A stretch of 64,000 bases of DNA from an uncultured Paracoccaceae bacterium (lineage in GTDB: Bacteria > Pseudomonadota > Alphaproteobacteria > Rhodobacterales > Rhodobacteraceae): assembly GCA_947502145.1 (NCBI GenBank), contig CANMYO010000002.1:186001-250000 (forward strand), in the 5' to 3' direction. Shown in pieces: positions 18,625-28,293 of this stretch; positions within the stretch are counted from its first letter, which is position 1, and every line of letters begins with the position of its first letter. Made by a program: the position numbers and the translations under genes. The notes beneath the pieces were generated by a model, which worked only from the letters and a program-made list of their open reading frames with translations, was not told where the DNA came from and searched no databases.

Positions 18625-19977
18625 CTAAGTCTCTTTCGCCTGACTGGCCTTCAATTTTCTTAACTTGTCAAACATTCGACGGGCAAATCCGGGCTTGTTT
18701 TCCTGTCGGGCCCGCGCAACTGCAAGATCACCTGCGGGAACGTCGCGGGTGATAACCGACCCTGTTGCCGTCATCGCATCGTCACCAATCGTGACAGGCG
18801 CAACCAGCATGGTATTTGACCCGACAAAGACCCGTTCGCCAATTGTCGTTTTGTGTTTGAAGACACCATCGTAGTTGCAGGTAATCACCCCGGCACCGAC
18901 ATTTGATCCTGAGCCGATCTCGGCATCTCCAACATAGGACAGATGGTTGACCTTTGCGCCCTCGGCAATCTGGGCATTTTTCACTTCGACGAAGTTGCCA
19001 ATCTTAACGTTCTCGGCCAGTTCTGCACCGGGGCGCAGACGCGCATAGGGGCCAACAACGGCGCCGCGCGATACATGGCAGCCTTCCAAATGGCTGAACG
19101 CGCGAATGGTGGCGCCTGATTCAACCGTGACACTTGGGCCAAATACCACGTTCGGTTCGACCAGGGTGTCGCGGCCAATAATCGTGTCATAATGCAGATG
19201 GACGCTTTGAGGGGACGGCATGGTGACCCCATCGCGCAACAAGGCTGCGCGTTTGCGCGATTGCCAGATCTCCTCTGCCGCGGCCAATTCGGTACGCGCG
19301 TTGATTCCGAGGGTTTCGGATTCGTCGCAGGTCACGGCGGTCGCGGAGAGGCCGCGTGCCCGGCCGATCTCAACAATATCGGTAAGGTAGAATTCGCCTG
19401 CCGCGTTATCGTTCTTCAACGCCGCGATGAGGTCCAAAAGCACTTCTGCATCCGCGCAAACGACGCCTGAATTGCACAGGTTAATGTCACGTGTCGCAGC
19501 GTCGGCGTCATTGAATTCGACAATGCGCGACAACTCATCGCCCTGCATGACAAGACGGCCATAGCGCCCGGGATCGGCTGCCACAAAACCAAGGATGACG
19601 ATATCGTGGTTCTTGCGCGCAGCGCTCATCCTTTGCAGGGTTTCATCCGATATGAACGGCGTGTCACCGAAAAGAACAATTGCATCGCCCTCGAACCCGG
19701 CAAGGGACTCCTTTGCTTGTGCGACCGCGTGACCGGTGCCAAGTTGTTCTGATTGAACAACAATTTCTGCATTGGCATCCCAGTTTTTGGCAACATCACG
19801 GACCATGTCTGCGCCATGTCCTGCAACGATGATTTTTCGTGCAGGTGCAAGCGAAGCGCCTGTATCCATTGCATGGATCAGCATTGGCACCCCTGCGATG
19901 GGGTGCAGCACTTTGGGGAGATCTGATTGCATCCGCGTGCCCCTGCCGGCGGCGAGGATGATAAGTGCTGTTGCCAT
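18625..19977 (-). CDS. glmU: bifunctional GlcNAc-1-P uridylyltransferase / GlcN-1-P acetyltransferase
   Basis: A 450-residue enzyme that acetylates glucosamine-1-phosphate and then attaches UMP to make UDP-GlcNAc. The N-terminal pyrophosphorylase domain shows ALIILAAGRGTRMQSDLPK, GTGHAV, and GDTPFI; the C-terminal left-handed beta helix has the hexapeptide series ending with LSYVGDAEIG, GAGVITCNYDG with the CoA-site residues, and GSNTMLVAPVTIG. An upstream extension in frame is unlikely, since the ATG at 19977 gives the conserved N-terminus. It is the first gene of the glmU-glmS unit and divergent from gph across 137 bases. Confidence 0.96.
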   Translation of the reverse strand: MATALIILAAGRGTRMQSDLPKVLHPIAGVPMLIHAMDTGASLAPARKIIVAGHGADMVRDVAKNWDANAEIVVQSEQLGTGHAVAQAKESLAGFEGDAIVLFGDTPFISDETLQRMSAARKNHDIVILGFVAADPGRYGRLVMQGDELSRIVEFNDADAATRDINLCNSGVVCADAEVLLDLIAALKNDNAAGEFYLTDIVEIGRARGLSATAVTCDESETLGINARTELAAAEEIWQSRKRAALLRDGVTMPSPQSVHLHYDTIIGRDTLVEPNVVFGPSVTVESGATIRAFSHLEGCHVSRGAVVGPYARLRPGAELAENVKIGNFVEVKNAQIAEGAKVNHLSYVGDAEIGSGSNVGAGVITCNYDGVFKHKTTIGERVFVGSNTMLVAPVTIGDDAMTATGSVITRDVPAGDLAVARARQENKPGFARRMFDKLRKLKASQAKET

Positions 19978-20114
19978 TTGCTGCCCGTGCCCCGTGTTTG
20001 ACCGGAATTTTCTTTTGCCGGGTGTTGTATCCGCTTTGAGAAATAGCACAAGCGACAGGGGTTCACATCCAATTACGCATCGTTACAACAATCAGGCAAC
20101 AAGCGGGAGACACC

Positions 20115-20777
20115 ATGCGTGGCGTGATTTTTGATCTTGATGGCACGCTGGCGGATACCAGCGGCGATTTGATTGCGGCAGCAAATGCCTGTTTCCACGA
20201 TCTGGGCCTTGGTGATCTGCTTGATCCGATTGGTGATGCCGCGACCGCCCTGCGGGGCGGGCGCGCGATGTTGCGTCTTGGGTTTTCCCGCGTCGACCAG
20301 CACGGTGAAGAGGTCGTGGATGCGCAGTATCAACCATTGCTGTCGCATTACGCGCGGGCGATTGACCGGCACACGGTGCTTTATCCGCAGGCCATGGCGA
20401 CGGTCCGTGCGCTGAAGGCCAAAGGCTACAAAGTCGCGATCTGCACGAACAAGCCCGAGGCCCTGGCGCGACAACTGATGGTGTCGCTTGGTGCGCTGAA
20501 TGAGTTTGGCGCGCTGCTGGGTGCCGACAGTCTGGCCGTGCGTAAGCCGGACCCCGAGCATCTGATCGAAACGGCCCGCCGTGCCGGGGCCGACCCAAAC
20601 AGGATCGTTTTGGTGGGGGATACGGCGACCGATCGGGATGCGGCCCGCAATGCCGGCGTGCCGGCAATTCTTGTGACCTTTGGACCAGGAGGCGATGATG
20701 TCCGCGCGCTGGAGCCCGAAGGTTTGATCGGCCATTTTGATGAGCTGGAAGCGGAAGTGCATCGTCTGATTGGCTAG
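20115..20777 (+). CDS. gph: phosphoglycolate phosphatase, HAD superfamily
   Basis: A 220-residue HAD phosphatase that removes 2-phosphoglycolate formed in DNA repair and oxygenase reactions. Motif I is VIFDLDGTLADTS with the nucleophilic Asp, motif II lies in VAICTNKPEALA, the motif III lysine in RKPDPEHL, and motif IV is VLVGDTATDRDAARNAG; the helical cap spans about 15-80. GGGAG precedes the ATG. It is divergent from glmU. Other HAD substrates cannot be ruled out. Confidence 0.85.
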   Translation: MRGVIFDLDGTLADTSGDLIAAANACFHDLGLGDLLDPIGDAATALRGGRAMLRLGFSRVDQHGEEVVDAQYQPLLSHYARAIDRHTVLYPQAMATVRALKAKGYKVAICTNKPEALARQLMVSLGALNEFGALLGADSLAVRKPDPEHLIETARRAGADPNRIVLVGDTATDRDAARNAGVPAILVTFGPGGDDVRALEPEGLIGHFDELEAEVHRLIG

Positions 20778-20790
20778 GTGAGAGATTGAC

Positions 20791-20802
20791 GTAAGCGCTT
20801 AC
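20791..20802. promoter_or_regulatory. perfect palindrome resembling a LacI-family operator
   Basis: GTAAGCGCTTAC is a 12-base perfect palindrome centred 24 bases before the ATG of the aminotransferase gene, overlapping a TTGACG box (20786-20791). LacI/GalR-family operators often have the core AAGCGCTT with flanking T/A. No LacI-type gene is in the window, so the regulator is unknown. Confidence 0.5.
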
Positions 20803-20820
20803 ATCGGGAAGTGTCGGCGC

Positions 20821-22017
20821 ATGGAAAAGAACTTCACCGGCAGCTTCACGCAACAAGAACCGATCCCCGACGCAGGCATTGCAGCGGCCCTGCGCGTCAT
20901 GCAGTCCGGGCGACTTCACAGGTATAATACCGCCCCCGGTGAGGTTGCCGAAACCGTGTTGTTAGAACAGGAGTTCGCCGCGTCGATCGGTGCGAATTAT
21001 TGCCTTGCGGTTGCCTCGGGCGGATATGCGATTGCCACCGCACTGCGCGCGTGTGGCGTCAAGCCGGGCGACAATGTGTTGACCAATGCCTTTACGTTGG
21101 CCCCGGTGCCTGGCGCAATTGCCGGTCTGGGCGCGCGGCCGGTCCTTGTTGGGGTCACCGAAGAATTGGTTATCGACCTTGAGGATCTGAACGCGAAACT
21201 GGATCAGGCCAAGGTTCTGCTTCTGTCGCATATGCGGGGTCACCTGTGCGATATGGAAGCCCTGATGGCGCTTTGTGATCGCGCGGGTGTCACGGTGATT
21301 GAAGATTGCGCGCATACGATGGGGGCCACTTGGAATGGTGTACCATCGGGCAGGTTCGGGCGTTTTGGCTGCTTTTCAACGCAGACGTACAAGCACATCA
21401 ATTCGGGCGAGGGCGGCCTGCTGGTTTCAAATGATGCCAAGGGCATGGCCCGCGCTGTCATTCTGTCAGGAAGCTATATGCTTTACGAATCCCACCTCGC
21501 TGCGCCGCCGCCGGAGGTTTTTGCCGAAATCCGCTATGAAACCCCTAACATTTCAGGTCGTATGGACAACCTGAGGGCGGCCATTCTGCGCCCCCAACTC
21601 AAGGATTTGGCACAACAGGCAGTGCGGTGGAATGCGCGCTATGAGGTCGTCGAGGCGCGTCTTCGCGATGTTCCGGGGTTGACGCTTGTGCCGCGGCCCG
21701 CAGCCGAAGGATACGTTGCATCATCTTTCCAGTTCTTGCTCCTGGACTGGTCATCCGACGCAATCGCAGAGGTGCAGAACCGCTGCGGCGCGCGCGGTGT
21801 TGAACTGAAGTGGTTCGGCGGGGCTGAGCCTGTTGGATTTACCTCGCGCTATGACAGTTGGCGGTATGCGCCTACGACCGCCATGCCGGAAAGTGATCGC
21901 GTTCTGGCCGGGATCATCGACCTACGATTGCCGCTGACGTTCAGTCTGGAGGACTGTGCTTTGATTGCAGAAATCATCCGCGCTGAGGTCAGTGCGGTCT
22001 GGCAGGCGGCTGCCTGA
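20821..22017 (+). CDS. DegT/DnrJ/EryC1/StrS-family PLP aminotransferase
   Basis: A 398-residue aminotransferase of the sugar-aminotransferase fold (aspartate aminotransferase fold type I). Cofactor motifs are VASGGYAIATALRACGVKPG, VIEDCAHTMGATW with the Asp that contacts the PLP pyridine, and FSTQTYKHINSGEGG with the Schiff-base lysine (about residue 192). Relatives convert 3- or 4-keto nucleotide sugars for glycans, or act in amino sugar and antibiotic synthesis. No sugar dehydratase is nearby, so the substrate is unknown. The LacI-type palindrome just upstream suggests control by a sugar-related regulator. Confidence 0.85.
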   Translation: MEKNFTGSFTQQEPIPDAGIAAALRVMQSGRLHRYNTAPGEVAETVLLEQEFAASIGANYCLAVASGGYAIATALRACGVKPGDNVLTNAFTLAPVPGAIAGLGARPVLVGVTEELVIDLEDLNAKLDQAKVLLLSHMRGHLCDMEALMALCDRAGVTVIEDCAHTMGATWNGVPSGRFGRFGCFSTQTYKHINSGEGGLLVSNDAKGMARAVILSGSYMLYESHLAAPPPEVFAEIRYETPNISGRMDNLRAAILRPQLKDLAQQAVRWNARYEVVEARLRDVPGLTLVPRPAAEGYVASSFQFLLLDWSSDAIAEVQNRCGARGVELKWFGGAEPVGFTSRYDSWRYAPTTAMPESDRVLAGIIDLRLPLTFSLEDCALIAEIIRAEVSAVWQAAA

Positions 22018-22062
22018 AGCCATTCAATAACCACCCTGAAAACGCAAGCGGCCGGTCCCGGC

Positions 22063-22106
22063 TTGACCGAATGGTCTTGTGTTGCCTATAAATGAACAAG
22101 CGTTCA
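22063..22106 (+). promoter_or_regulatory. liu operon promoter overlapped by an inverted repeat operator
   Basis: A -35 box TTGACC (22063-22068) and a -10 box TATAAA (22087-22092) are separated by 18 bases. Directly after the -10 lies the inverted repeat TGAAC-aagc-GTTCA (22093-22106), covering the expected start site. Such symmetric sites are typical of TetR-type repressors of acyl-CoA catabolism. No regulator gene is in the window. Confidence 0.6.
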
Positions 22107-22124
22107 ATAAATGGAGAATCGCAG

Positions 22125-23285
22125 ATGTTCCTGTCGTCAATGACCTTCGATCTGGGTGAGGATGTGAATGCACTGCGCGACATGGTGCATGGCTGGGCGC
22201 AGGAACGGATCAAGCCGATCGCGGCAGAGATTGACAGCACCAACGTTTTTCCACCCGCGCTGTGGCAGGAGATGGGCGAACTTGGGCTGCTTGGTGTGAC
22301 AGTGCCAGAGGCTTACGGTGGGGCGGGGATGTCCTATCTAGCTCACACGGTCGCGGTCGAAGAAATTGCCCGCGCCAGCGCATCGGTCAGCCTGTCTTAT
22401 GGGGCGCACAGCAATCTTTGCGTCAACCAGATCAAGTTGAATGCCAATGATGCGCAAAAGGAAAAGTACCTGCCGCGTTTGATTTCGGGCGAACATGTCG
22501 GAGCACTTGCCATGTCCGAAGCGGGTGCCGGGTCTGATGTTGTGTCGATGTCATTGCGCGCAGAAAAGCGGAACGATCATTTTCGGCTGAATGGGAACAA
22601 ATACTGGATCACCAATGGGCCGGATGCCGATACTCTGGTTGTCTATGCAAAATCTGATCCGGACGCCGGGTCCAAGGGGATCACCGCTTTCCTGATCGAA
22701 AAGGAAATGACCGGTTTCAGCACTAGCCCACATTTCGACAAGCTGGGCATGCGTGGGTCTAACACAGCGGAACTGATCTTTGATGATGTCGAGGTGCCAT
22801 TCGAAAACGTCTTGGGCGAAGAAGGCCGCGGCGTGCGCGTCCTGATGTCTGGACTCGATTACGAGCGCGTTGTGCTGGCCGGGATCGGTCTGGGCATCAT
22901 GGCGGCCTGCCTTGACGAAGTGATGCCCTATGTTTCGACGCGCAAGCAGTTTGGCCAGCCGGTTGGCAACTTCCAACTGATGCAGGGCAAAATTGCCGAC
23001 ATGTATACAGCGATGAACACAGCCCGCGCCTATGTCTACGAAGTGGCCAAGGCCTGTGACGCGGGGACCGTAACACGTCAGGATGCCGCGGCGTGCTGTC
23101 TTTATGCGTCTGAACAAGCCATGGTGCAGGCGCATCAGGCCGTTCAGGCGCTTGGCGGTGCCGGATTCCTTAATGACGCGCCGGTCGCGCGAATTTTCCG
23201 GGATGCGAAGCTGATGGAAATTGGCGCAGGGACATCGGAAATCCGCCGCATGTTGATTGGCCGTGAGCTTATGGGGGCGATGTGA
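22125..23285 (+). CDS. ivd: isovaleryl-CoA dehydrogenase
   Basis: A 386-residue FAD flavoprotein that oxidises isovaleryl-CoA to 3-methylcrotonyl-CoA in leucine breakdown. Acyl-CoA dehydrogenase motifs are [38 protein letters not shown], and the C-terminal [20 protein letters not shown]. The catalytic glutamate appears to be in [12 protein letters not shown], the internal position special to isovaleryl-CoA dehydrogenases instead of the usual later site. An in-frame ATG at 22092 would overlap the operator; the ATG at 22125, with GGAG upstream, is the start. First gene of the liu operon. Confidence 0.92.
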   Translation: MFLSSMTFDLGEDVNALRDMVHGWAQERIKPIAAEIDSTNVFPPALWQEMGELGLLGVTVPEAYGGAGMSYLAHTVAVEEIARASASVSLSYGAHSNLCVNQIKLNANDAQKEKYLPRLISGEHVGALAMSEAGAGSDVVSMSLRAEKRNDHFRLNGNKYWITNGPDADTLVVYAKSDPDAGSKGITAFLIEKEMTGFSTSPHFDKLGMRGSNTAELIFDDVEVPFENVLGEEGRGVRVLMSGLDYERVVLAGIGLGIMAACLDEVMPYVSTRKQFGQPVGNFQLMQGKIADMYTAMNTARAYVYEVAKACDAGTVTRQDAAACCLYASEQAMVQAHQAVQALGGAGFLNDAPVARIFRDAKLMEIGAGTSEIRRMLIGRELMGAM

Positions 23286-24844
23286 TGAGCAAGGATGCCC
23301 ATCTGGCCGCCTTGGCTGAGGTCGCAGAGGCTGCTCAGGCAGCCGCTGAGGGTGGCGGCGCCAGGTCGCGTGACCGCCATGTCAGCCGAGGCAAGATGTT
23401 GCCCCGTGATCGGGTTGCAAACCTGCTGGACCCCGGCACGCCATTCCTTGAGATCGGCGCAACCGCAGCGCATGGCATGTATGATGGCGCTGCACCCTGT
23501 GCGGGCGTCATTGCGGGTGTCGGCACGGTGGAAGGTGTCGAGGTCATGGTCGTGTGCAATGATGCCACTGTAAAAGGCGGCACCTATTACCCGATGACAG
23601 TCAAAAAGCACCTGCGTGCTCAGGAAATCGCGGCAGGTTGCAATTTGCCCTGTGTTTATCTGGTAGATAGCGGCGGGGCGAACCTTCCAAATCAGGACGA
23701 GGTGTTTCCTGACCGGGATCATTTTGGCCGCATTTTCTATAATCAGGCACAAATGTCTGCCGCAGGCATTCCTCAGATCGCAGTTGTGATGGGGTCTTGC
23801 ACAGCGGGTGGCGCCTATGTTCCGGCGATGGCGGATGTTTCAATCATCGTGAAAGAACAGGGGACGATTTTCCTGGCCGGTCCGCCCTTGGTCAAAGCGG
23901 CCACGGGAGAGGTGGTCAGCGCCGAAGATCTGGGCGGTGGTGATGTGCACACCCGGCTGTCGGGCGTGGCGGATTATCTGGCCGAAGATGACGCCCACGC
24001 GCTTGCCCTTGCGCGTCAGGCGGTGGCCTCTTGCGCCCGTGAGAAACCGCATGTTGTAAAGCGACAGCCCCCCCAAGCACCGGCCATTGACCCGGCAACA
24101 TTGTTCGACGTTGTACCCGCTGATCTGCGTACACCCTATGACATCCGCGAGGTGATCAAGCGGATTGTTGACGGGTCGAGGTTCGATGAATTCAAAGCAC
24201 GGTTCGGGGAAACGCTTGTGACGGGATTTGCCCATATTGATGGCTGGCCCTGCGGCATCATCGCCAACAATGGGGTGTTGTTCTCGGAAGCGGCACAAAA
24301 GGGTGCACATTTTGTCGAACTGTGCAGTCAGCGCAAGATTCCCCTGATTTTCCTGCAGAATATCACCGGTTTCATGGTGGGGCAGAAATACGAAAACGAA
24401 GGCATCGCGCGCCATGGGGCCAAGATGGTCACGGCCGTTGCCACAACCAAAGTGCCCAAGATCACCATGGTTGTCGGGGGCTCGTTCGGGGCCGGTAACT
24501 ACGGCATGTCCGGCCGCGCCTACAGCCCGGACTTCATGTGGACATGGCCCACATCGCGGATCAGCGTGATGGGCGGGGAACAGGCGGCAGGCGTTCTTGC
24601 GACCGTGAAACGCGATGCGATCGAACGCAGGGGCGAAAGCTGGTCCGCCGAAGAGGAGGCCGCCTTCAAGCAGCCGACGATCGATATGTTCACTGAACAA
24701 AGTCATCCGCTTTATGCAAGCGCGCGACTTTGGGATGACGGAATCATTGATCCGCGGAAATCCCGAGAGGTGCTGGCATTGTCCCTTTCTGCCTGCCTGA
24801 ATGCCGAAATTGAGGAGACACGCTTTGGCGTGTTCCGGATGTGA
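23285..24844 (+). CDS. mccB: methylcrotonyl-CoA carboxylase, carboxyltransferase (beta) subunit
   Basis: A 519-residue carboxyltransferase that passes CO2 from biotin to 3-methylcrotonyl-CoA. Both acyl-CoA and biotin halves of the crotonase-like carboxyltransferase fold are seen: [50 protein letters not shown], and in the second half [33 protein letters not shown]. It overlaps the stop of the dehydrogenase (TGATG). Together with the alpha subunit it forms a large a6b6 complex. Confidence 0.93.
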   Translation: MSKDAHLAALAEVAEAAQAAAEGGGARSRDRHVSRGKMLPRDRVANLLDPGTPFLEIGATAAHGMYDGAAPCAGVIAGVGTVEGVEVMVVCNDATVKGGTYYPMTVKKHLRAQEIAAGCNLPCVYLVDSGGANLPNQDEVFPDRDHFGRIFYNQAQMSAAGIPQIAVVMGSCTAGGAYVPAMADVSIIVKEQGTIFLAGPPLVKAATGEVVSAEDLGGGDVHTRLSGVADYLAEDDAHALALARQAVASCAREKPHVVKRQPPQAPAIDPATLFDVVPADLRTPYDIREVIKRIVDGSRFDEFKARFGETLVTGFAHIDGWPCGIIANNGVLFSEAAQKGAHFVELCSQRKIPLIFLQNITGFMVGQKYENEGIARHGAKMVTAVATTKVPKITMVVGGSFGAGNYGMSGRAYSPDFMWTWPTSRISVMGGEQAAGVLATVKRDAIERRGESWSAEEEAAFKQPTIDMFTEQSHPLYASARLWDDGIIDPRKSREVLALSLSACLNAEIEETRFGVFRM

Positions 24845-26784
24845 TGCCCATGTTTGACAAAATCCTAATCGCCAATCGCGGCGACATAGCATGCCGCGTC
24901 ATTCGCTCTGCGCAGAAGTTGGGGGTTGAGACAGTTGCGGTCTATTCAGACGCAGACCTGCGGTCGGTACATGTTGCTATGGCCGATCACGCTGTTCGGT
25001 TGGGCCCTGCACCGGTAGCGGAAAGCTACCTGCGCGGTGATCTCATCATTCAGGCTGCGCTTGATACCGGTGCAAAGGCGATCCATCCGGGCTATGGGTT
25101 CTTGTCGGAAAATCCTGAATTCGTCGAAGCGGTCGAGGCGGCAGGCCTGGTCTTTATCGGGCCATCGGCAGAAGCAATCCGCGCCATGGGGCTCAAGGAT
25201 GCTGCCAAGGATCTGATGACCAAAGCTGGCGTGCCCGTTGTGCCCGGATATCAGGGAAAAAACCAGGACGCCGACCATCTGGCCGCCGAGGCTGAGAAGA
25301 TCGGGTATCCGGTCTTGATCAAGGCGGTTGCGGGCGGTGGCGGTAAGGGGATGCGGCTTGTCGAATCCGCCGCGGGATTCAGTGAAGCGCTTGCTTCCGC
25401 CCAGGCAGAGGCAAAGACCGCCTTTGGAAATGCAAATGTCCTGATTGAGAAATACATCACCAGCCCGCGCCACATCGAAGTTCAGGTGTTTGGTGATGGC
25501 ACCAATGCGGTGCACCTGTTTGAACGGGACTGTTCGCTGCAGCGCCGTCACCAAAAAGTAATCGAAGAGGCCCCGGCGCCGGGCATGACTGCGGATGTCC
25601 GCGCCGCCATGGGGGACGCCGCCGTTCGGGCCGCCAAGGCGATTGGTTATGCCGGAGCAGGCACGATAGAGTTCATCGTGGACGGGTCAGATGGACTGCG
25701 GGCTGACGGGTTCTGGTTCATGGAAATGAACACCCGGTTGCAAGTTGAACATCCGGTTACCGAAGCAATCACCGGCGTCGATTTGGTGGACTGGCAATTG
25801 CAGGTTGCTGCGGGGTCACCGCTGCCAGCGTCGCAGGCCGATCTTGAGATTTCGGGTCATGCGTTTGAAGCGCGCCTCTATGCCGAGGACGTCCCAAAGG
25901 GGTTCCTGCCCGCGACCGGCCGTTTGGACCATTTGGCATTTCCAGCATCTGCCCGGATCGACAGCGGTGTGCAGACCGGGTCTGAGATTTCGCCATGGTA
26001 CGATCCGATGATCGCCAAGGTGACCGTCCACGGCCCAGATCGTGAAACAGCGCTGCGACGGCTCAGCGACGCGCTAGCCAAGACTGAGGTTGCCGGATTG
26101 GTGACAAACCTGGGGTTCCTGCAGCGGCTGGCCACGCATCCGGATTTCGCTGCCGGGAAAGTCGATACGGGACTTATCGCACGTGCGGGTGACAGCCTGA
26201 TTGCCGCACCGGAAGCGACAAGCTCACGGCTTGGCTGGGTCGCGATTGTTGCCGCTGGTCTTGATACCAAAGACGGGGCGATGCAAGGGTTTTCACTGTG
26301 GCAACCGCTGCGACGGACAGTTGAAATTGCGTCTGATGGTGAAACGATGGAAATCGTGCTCCAGTTTGATGAAGCGGATGGGATACGCGCTGAAATTGGC
26401 GAAAACCAACACCTGTATCGGCGCTCGCAACTTGGTTGGGTCTGTAATGGCACACGCTGCCCGCTGGCCTTGCGACACGGGGCGTTTGTAACCCTGTTCG
26501 GCGCCGAGCCGCAGCAGTTTGAAATCCCCGATTCCTTGGCGCGCGGGAGTGCCGGAGCCGGGGGCGATCGTGTGGATGCGCCGATGCCGGGGCTGGTACA
26601 GGACGTCGTTGTGCAACCCGGTGACACGGTCAGCGAAGGGCAGCGTATGGTTGTTCTTGAGGCCATGAAAATGGAACATGTCCTTCGCGCGCCCCGTGAC
26701 GGTGTTGTCGCGACGGTTGCCGTTGCCAAGGGGGATCAGGTTGTTGCAGGTCATGTCATGGTTACCTTGGAGGACGCCGCGTGA
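24844..26784 (+). CDS. mccA: methylcrotonyl-CoA carboxylase, biotin carboxylase / BCCP (alpha) subunit
   Basis: A protein of about 646 residues with a biotin carboxylase domain (FDKILIANRGDIACRVI at the start, GGGGKGMRLV ATP loop, FGNANVLIEKYI, FMEMNTRLQVEHPVTE) and a C-terminal biotinyl domain with the lysine in LEAMKMEHVLRAP (about 600). A shorter middle BT domain links them. The ATG at 24844 overlaps the mccB stop; the ATG at 24850 would give the more usual MFDKIL start. The biotin ligase BirA is also encoded in this window. Confidence 0.93.
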   Translation: MPMFDKILIANRGDIACRVIRSAQKLGVETVAVYSDADLRSVHVAMADHAVRLGPAPVAESYLRGDLIIQAALDTGAKAIHPGYGFLSENPEFVEAVEAAGLVFIGPSAEAIRAMGLKDAAKDLMTKAGVPVVPGYQGKNQDADHLAAEAEKIGYPVLIKAVAGGGGKGMRLVESAAGFSEALASAQAEAKTAFGNANVLIEKYITSPRHIEVQVFGDGTNAVHLFERDCSLQRRHQKVIEEAPAPGMTADVRAAMGDAAVRAAKAIGYAGAGTIEFIVDGSDGLRADGFWFMEMNTRLQVEHPVTEAITGVDLVDWQLQVAAGSPLPASQADLEISGHAFEARLYAEDVPKGFLPATGRLDHLAFPASARIDSGVQTGSEISPWYDPMIAKVTVHGPDRETALRRLSDALAKTEVAGLVTNLGFLQRLATHPDFAAGKVDTGLIARAGDSLIAAPEATSSRLGWVAIVAAGLDTKDGAMQGFSLWQPLRRTVEIASDGETMEIVLQFDEADGIRAEIGENQHLYRRSQLGWVCNGTRCPLALRHGAFVTLFGAEPQQFEIPDSLARGSAGAGGDRVDAPMPGLVQDVVVQPGDTVSEGQRMVVLEAMKMEHVLRAPRDGVVATVAVAKGDQVVAGHVMVTLEDAA

Positions 26785-27440
26785 TCAGGCTGCATCACAG
26801 TGAAGCCACCCGCTCTATGCGGACGCTCTGGCTGCTTTACGAGCTTGGGGTGGATTTTGACCTTGAAACATATCCATTTGATAAATCTCTCAGGTCCGAT
26901 GCCTATCTGGCGCTGAATCCTGCGGGGCGCGTGCCAACGCTTGAAATCGATGGAATTGTGCTGACCGAGAGCGGTGCAATGACACAGGTGCTTTGTGAAC
27001 GGTTCGATCCGCGTGGATTGGGGCGACCCGGCGGACATGCAGAACGGCCGATGTGGCTCAACTGGATCCACCATGCAGAGTCAATCAGCCAGCACTGCGC
27101 TGCGCTGAACCAGCAACATATCTTCATCCGCGAGGATTGGATGCGCAGCCCGACCGTAATGAAGCTTGAGGCGATGCGCTTGGCCAAGACCCTTTCGGTT
27201 GTCGAAAACGGTCTGACCGGGGACTATCTGCTTAAGGGCGGGTTTTCCGCGGCAGATATTTCGGTCGGGCAGGCCGTCTATCTGGGCCATGTTTTTGTTG
27301 ACATCACTCGGTTTCCAAAACTGTCAGAGTGGTATGCGCGGATCACTGCGCGCGAGGCGTTTCAGGCTGCCGTTCCGGATGTGCATCCTTTCCATACCAA
27401 GGCGTTCTATCCCCCCTGGGAGGTCAAATCAGATGACTGA
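26781..27440 (+). CDS. glutathione S-transferase family protein in the liu operon
   Basis: A 219-residue protein with a thioredoxin-like N-terminal domain (IRLHHSEATRSMRTLWLLYE, LNPAGRVPTLEIDG, TESGAMTQVLC with the glutathione-binding E-S pair) and an all-helical C-terminal domain. The N-terminal serine of SEATRS is a candidate for the catalytic residue. It starts with GTG overlapping the mccA stop and its end overlaps the next gene by eight bases, so it belongs to the operon. A role in leucine catabolism is not established; it might detoxify reactive enoyl-CoA intermediates. That is inference. Confidence 0.8.
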   Translation: MIRLHHSEATRSMRTLWLLYELGVDFDLETYPFDKSLRSDAYLALNPAGRVPTLEIDGIVLTESGAMTQVLCERFDPRGLGRPGGHAERPMWLNWIHHAESISQHCAALNQQHIFIREDWMRSPTVMKLEAMRLAKTLSVVENGLTGDYLLKGGFSAADISVGQAVYLGHVFVDITRFPKLSEWYARITAREAFQAAVPDVHPFHTKAFYPPWEVKSDD

Positions 27441-28293
27441 TATCACCCTTCACGAGGTCGGACCGCGGGACGGTTTGCAAAATGAACCCGGCGTGATCTC
27501 CGTGGCTGACAAGGTGGCCTTTATCAACGCGCTCTCAGCGGCGGGGCTGCACGAACTTGAGGTCGGATCATTCGTCAGCCCGAAATGGGTGCCACAGATG
27601 GCTGGCACGGCAGACGTGCTGGCCGCGCTACCGGCTGGGCCGAATTACGCAGTTCTGGTGCCGAATATGCGCGGCTGGGACGGTTTTCAGGCAGCGACAA
27701 AACAGGGGGCTTACGCGATCTCGATCTTCGTTTCGGCCACCGAAGGGTTCAGCCGTGCAAACCTTAACTGCACTATCTCCGAAAGCCTCGAGCGGCTGAA
27801 GCCCGTCGTTGCCGCAGCAGCTGATGCAGGGGTGCCGGTGCGGGGGTATATTTCCTGTGTAACGGATTGTCCGTTTGATGGGCAGACTTCGCCCGCTGCA
27901 GTAGCGAAGGTTGCAGAGGATTTGCGCCAGATTGCGCCGATGCCGCTGTCGCTGGGGGACACAATCGGAAAAGGTACGCCGGATCGGGTCGCCGCCATGC
28001 TGCGCGCGGTGCTTGATGTGGCCCCTGCAGATCAGCTGGCGGGTCATTTCCATGACACATCGGGGCAAGCGCTGGATAATATCTCGACTTCGCTTGAGAC
28101 GGGGTTACGCGCGTTTGACTCCGCCGCTGGCGGTCTTGGCGGATGCCCCTATGCGCCGGGTGCGCCAGGCAATGTTGCGACCGAATCCGTCGTGGCGATG
28201 TTGCATGATCGCGGCTACAGCACCGGTGTTGATACCGCCAAATTGGAGGCGGCAACGGCGATCGCACGAAAACTGAAAGAGGACAGATCATGA
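27433..28293 (+). CDS. mvaB: hydroxymethylglutaryl-CoA lyase
   Basis: A 286-residue TIM-barrel lyase that splits HMG-CoA into acetoacetate and acetyl-CoA, the last step of leucine degradation. The start ITLHEVGPRDGLQNEPGV matches the catalytic N-terminus, HFHDTSGQALDNI carries the metal-binding histidines, and GGLGGCPYAPGAPGNVATE holds the conserved active-site cysteine loop. The open frame begins earlier, but the ATG at 27433 fits the family and overlaps the GST gene by eight bases. Confidence 0.94.
   Translation: MTDITLHEVGPRDGLQNEPGVISVADKVAFINALSAAGLHELEVGSFVSPKWVPQMAGTADVLAALPAGPNYAVLVPNMRGWDGFQAATKQGAYAISIFVSATEGFSRANLNCTISESLERLKPVVAAAADAGVPVRGYISCVTDCPFDGQTSPAAVAKVAEDLRQIAPMPLSLGDTIGKGTPDRVAAMLRAVLDVAPADQLAGHFHDTSGQALDNISTSLETGLRAFDSAAGGLGGCPYAPGAPGNVATESVVAMLHDRGYSTGVDTAKLEAATAIARKLKEDRS

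Noticed and set aside
22092-22124. Upstream ATG extending isovaleryl-CoA dehydrogenase by 11 residues
   Set aside because: These bases form the -10 and operator region; the ATG at 22125 has GGAG and fits family length.
23840-24892. Reverse ORF of 350 codons over mccB
   Set aside because: A shadow of the carboxyltransferase gene, with no start signal or recognisable domain.
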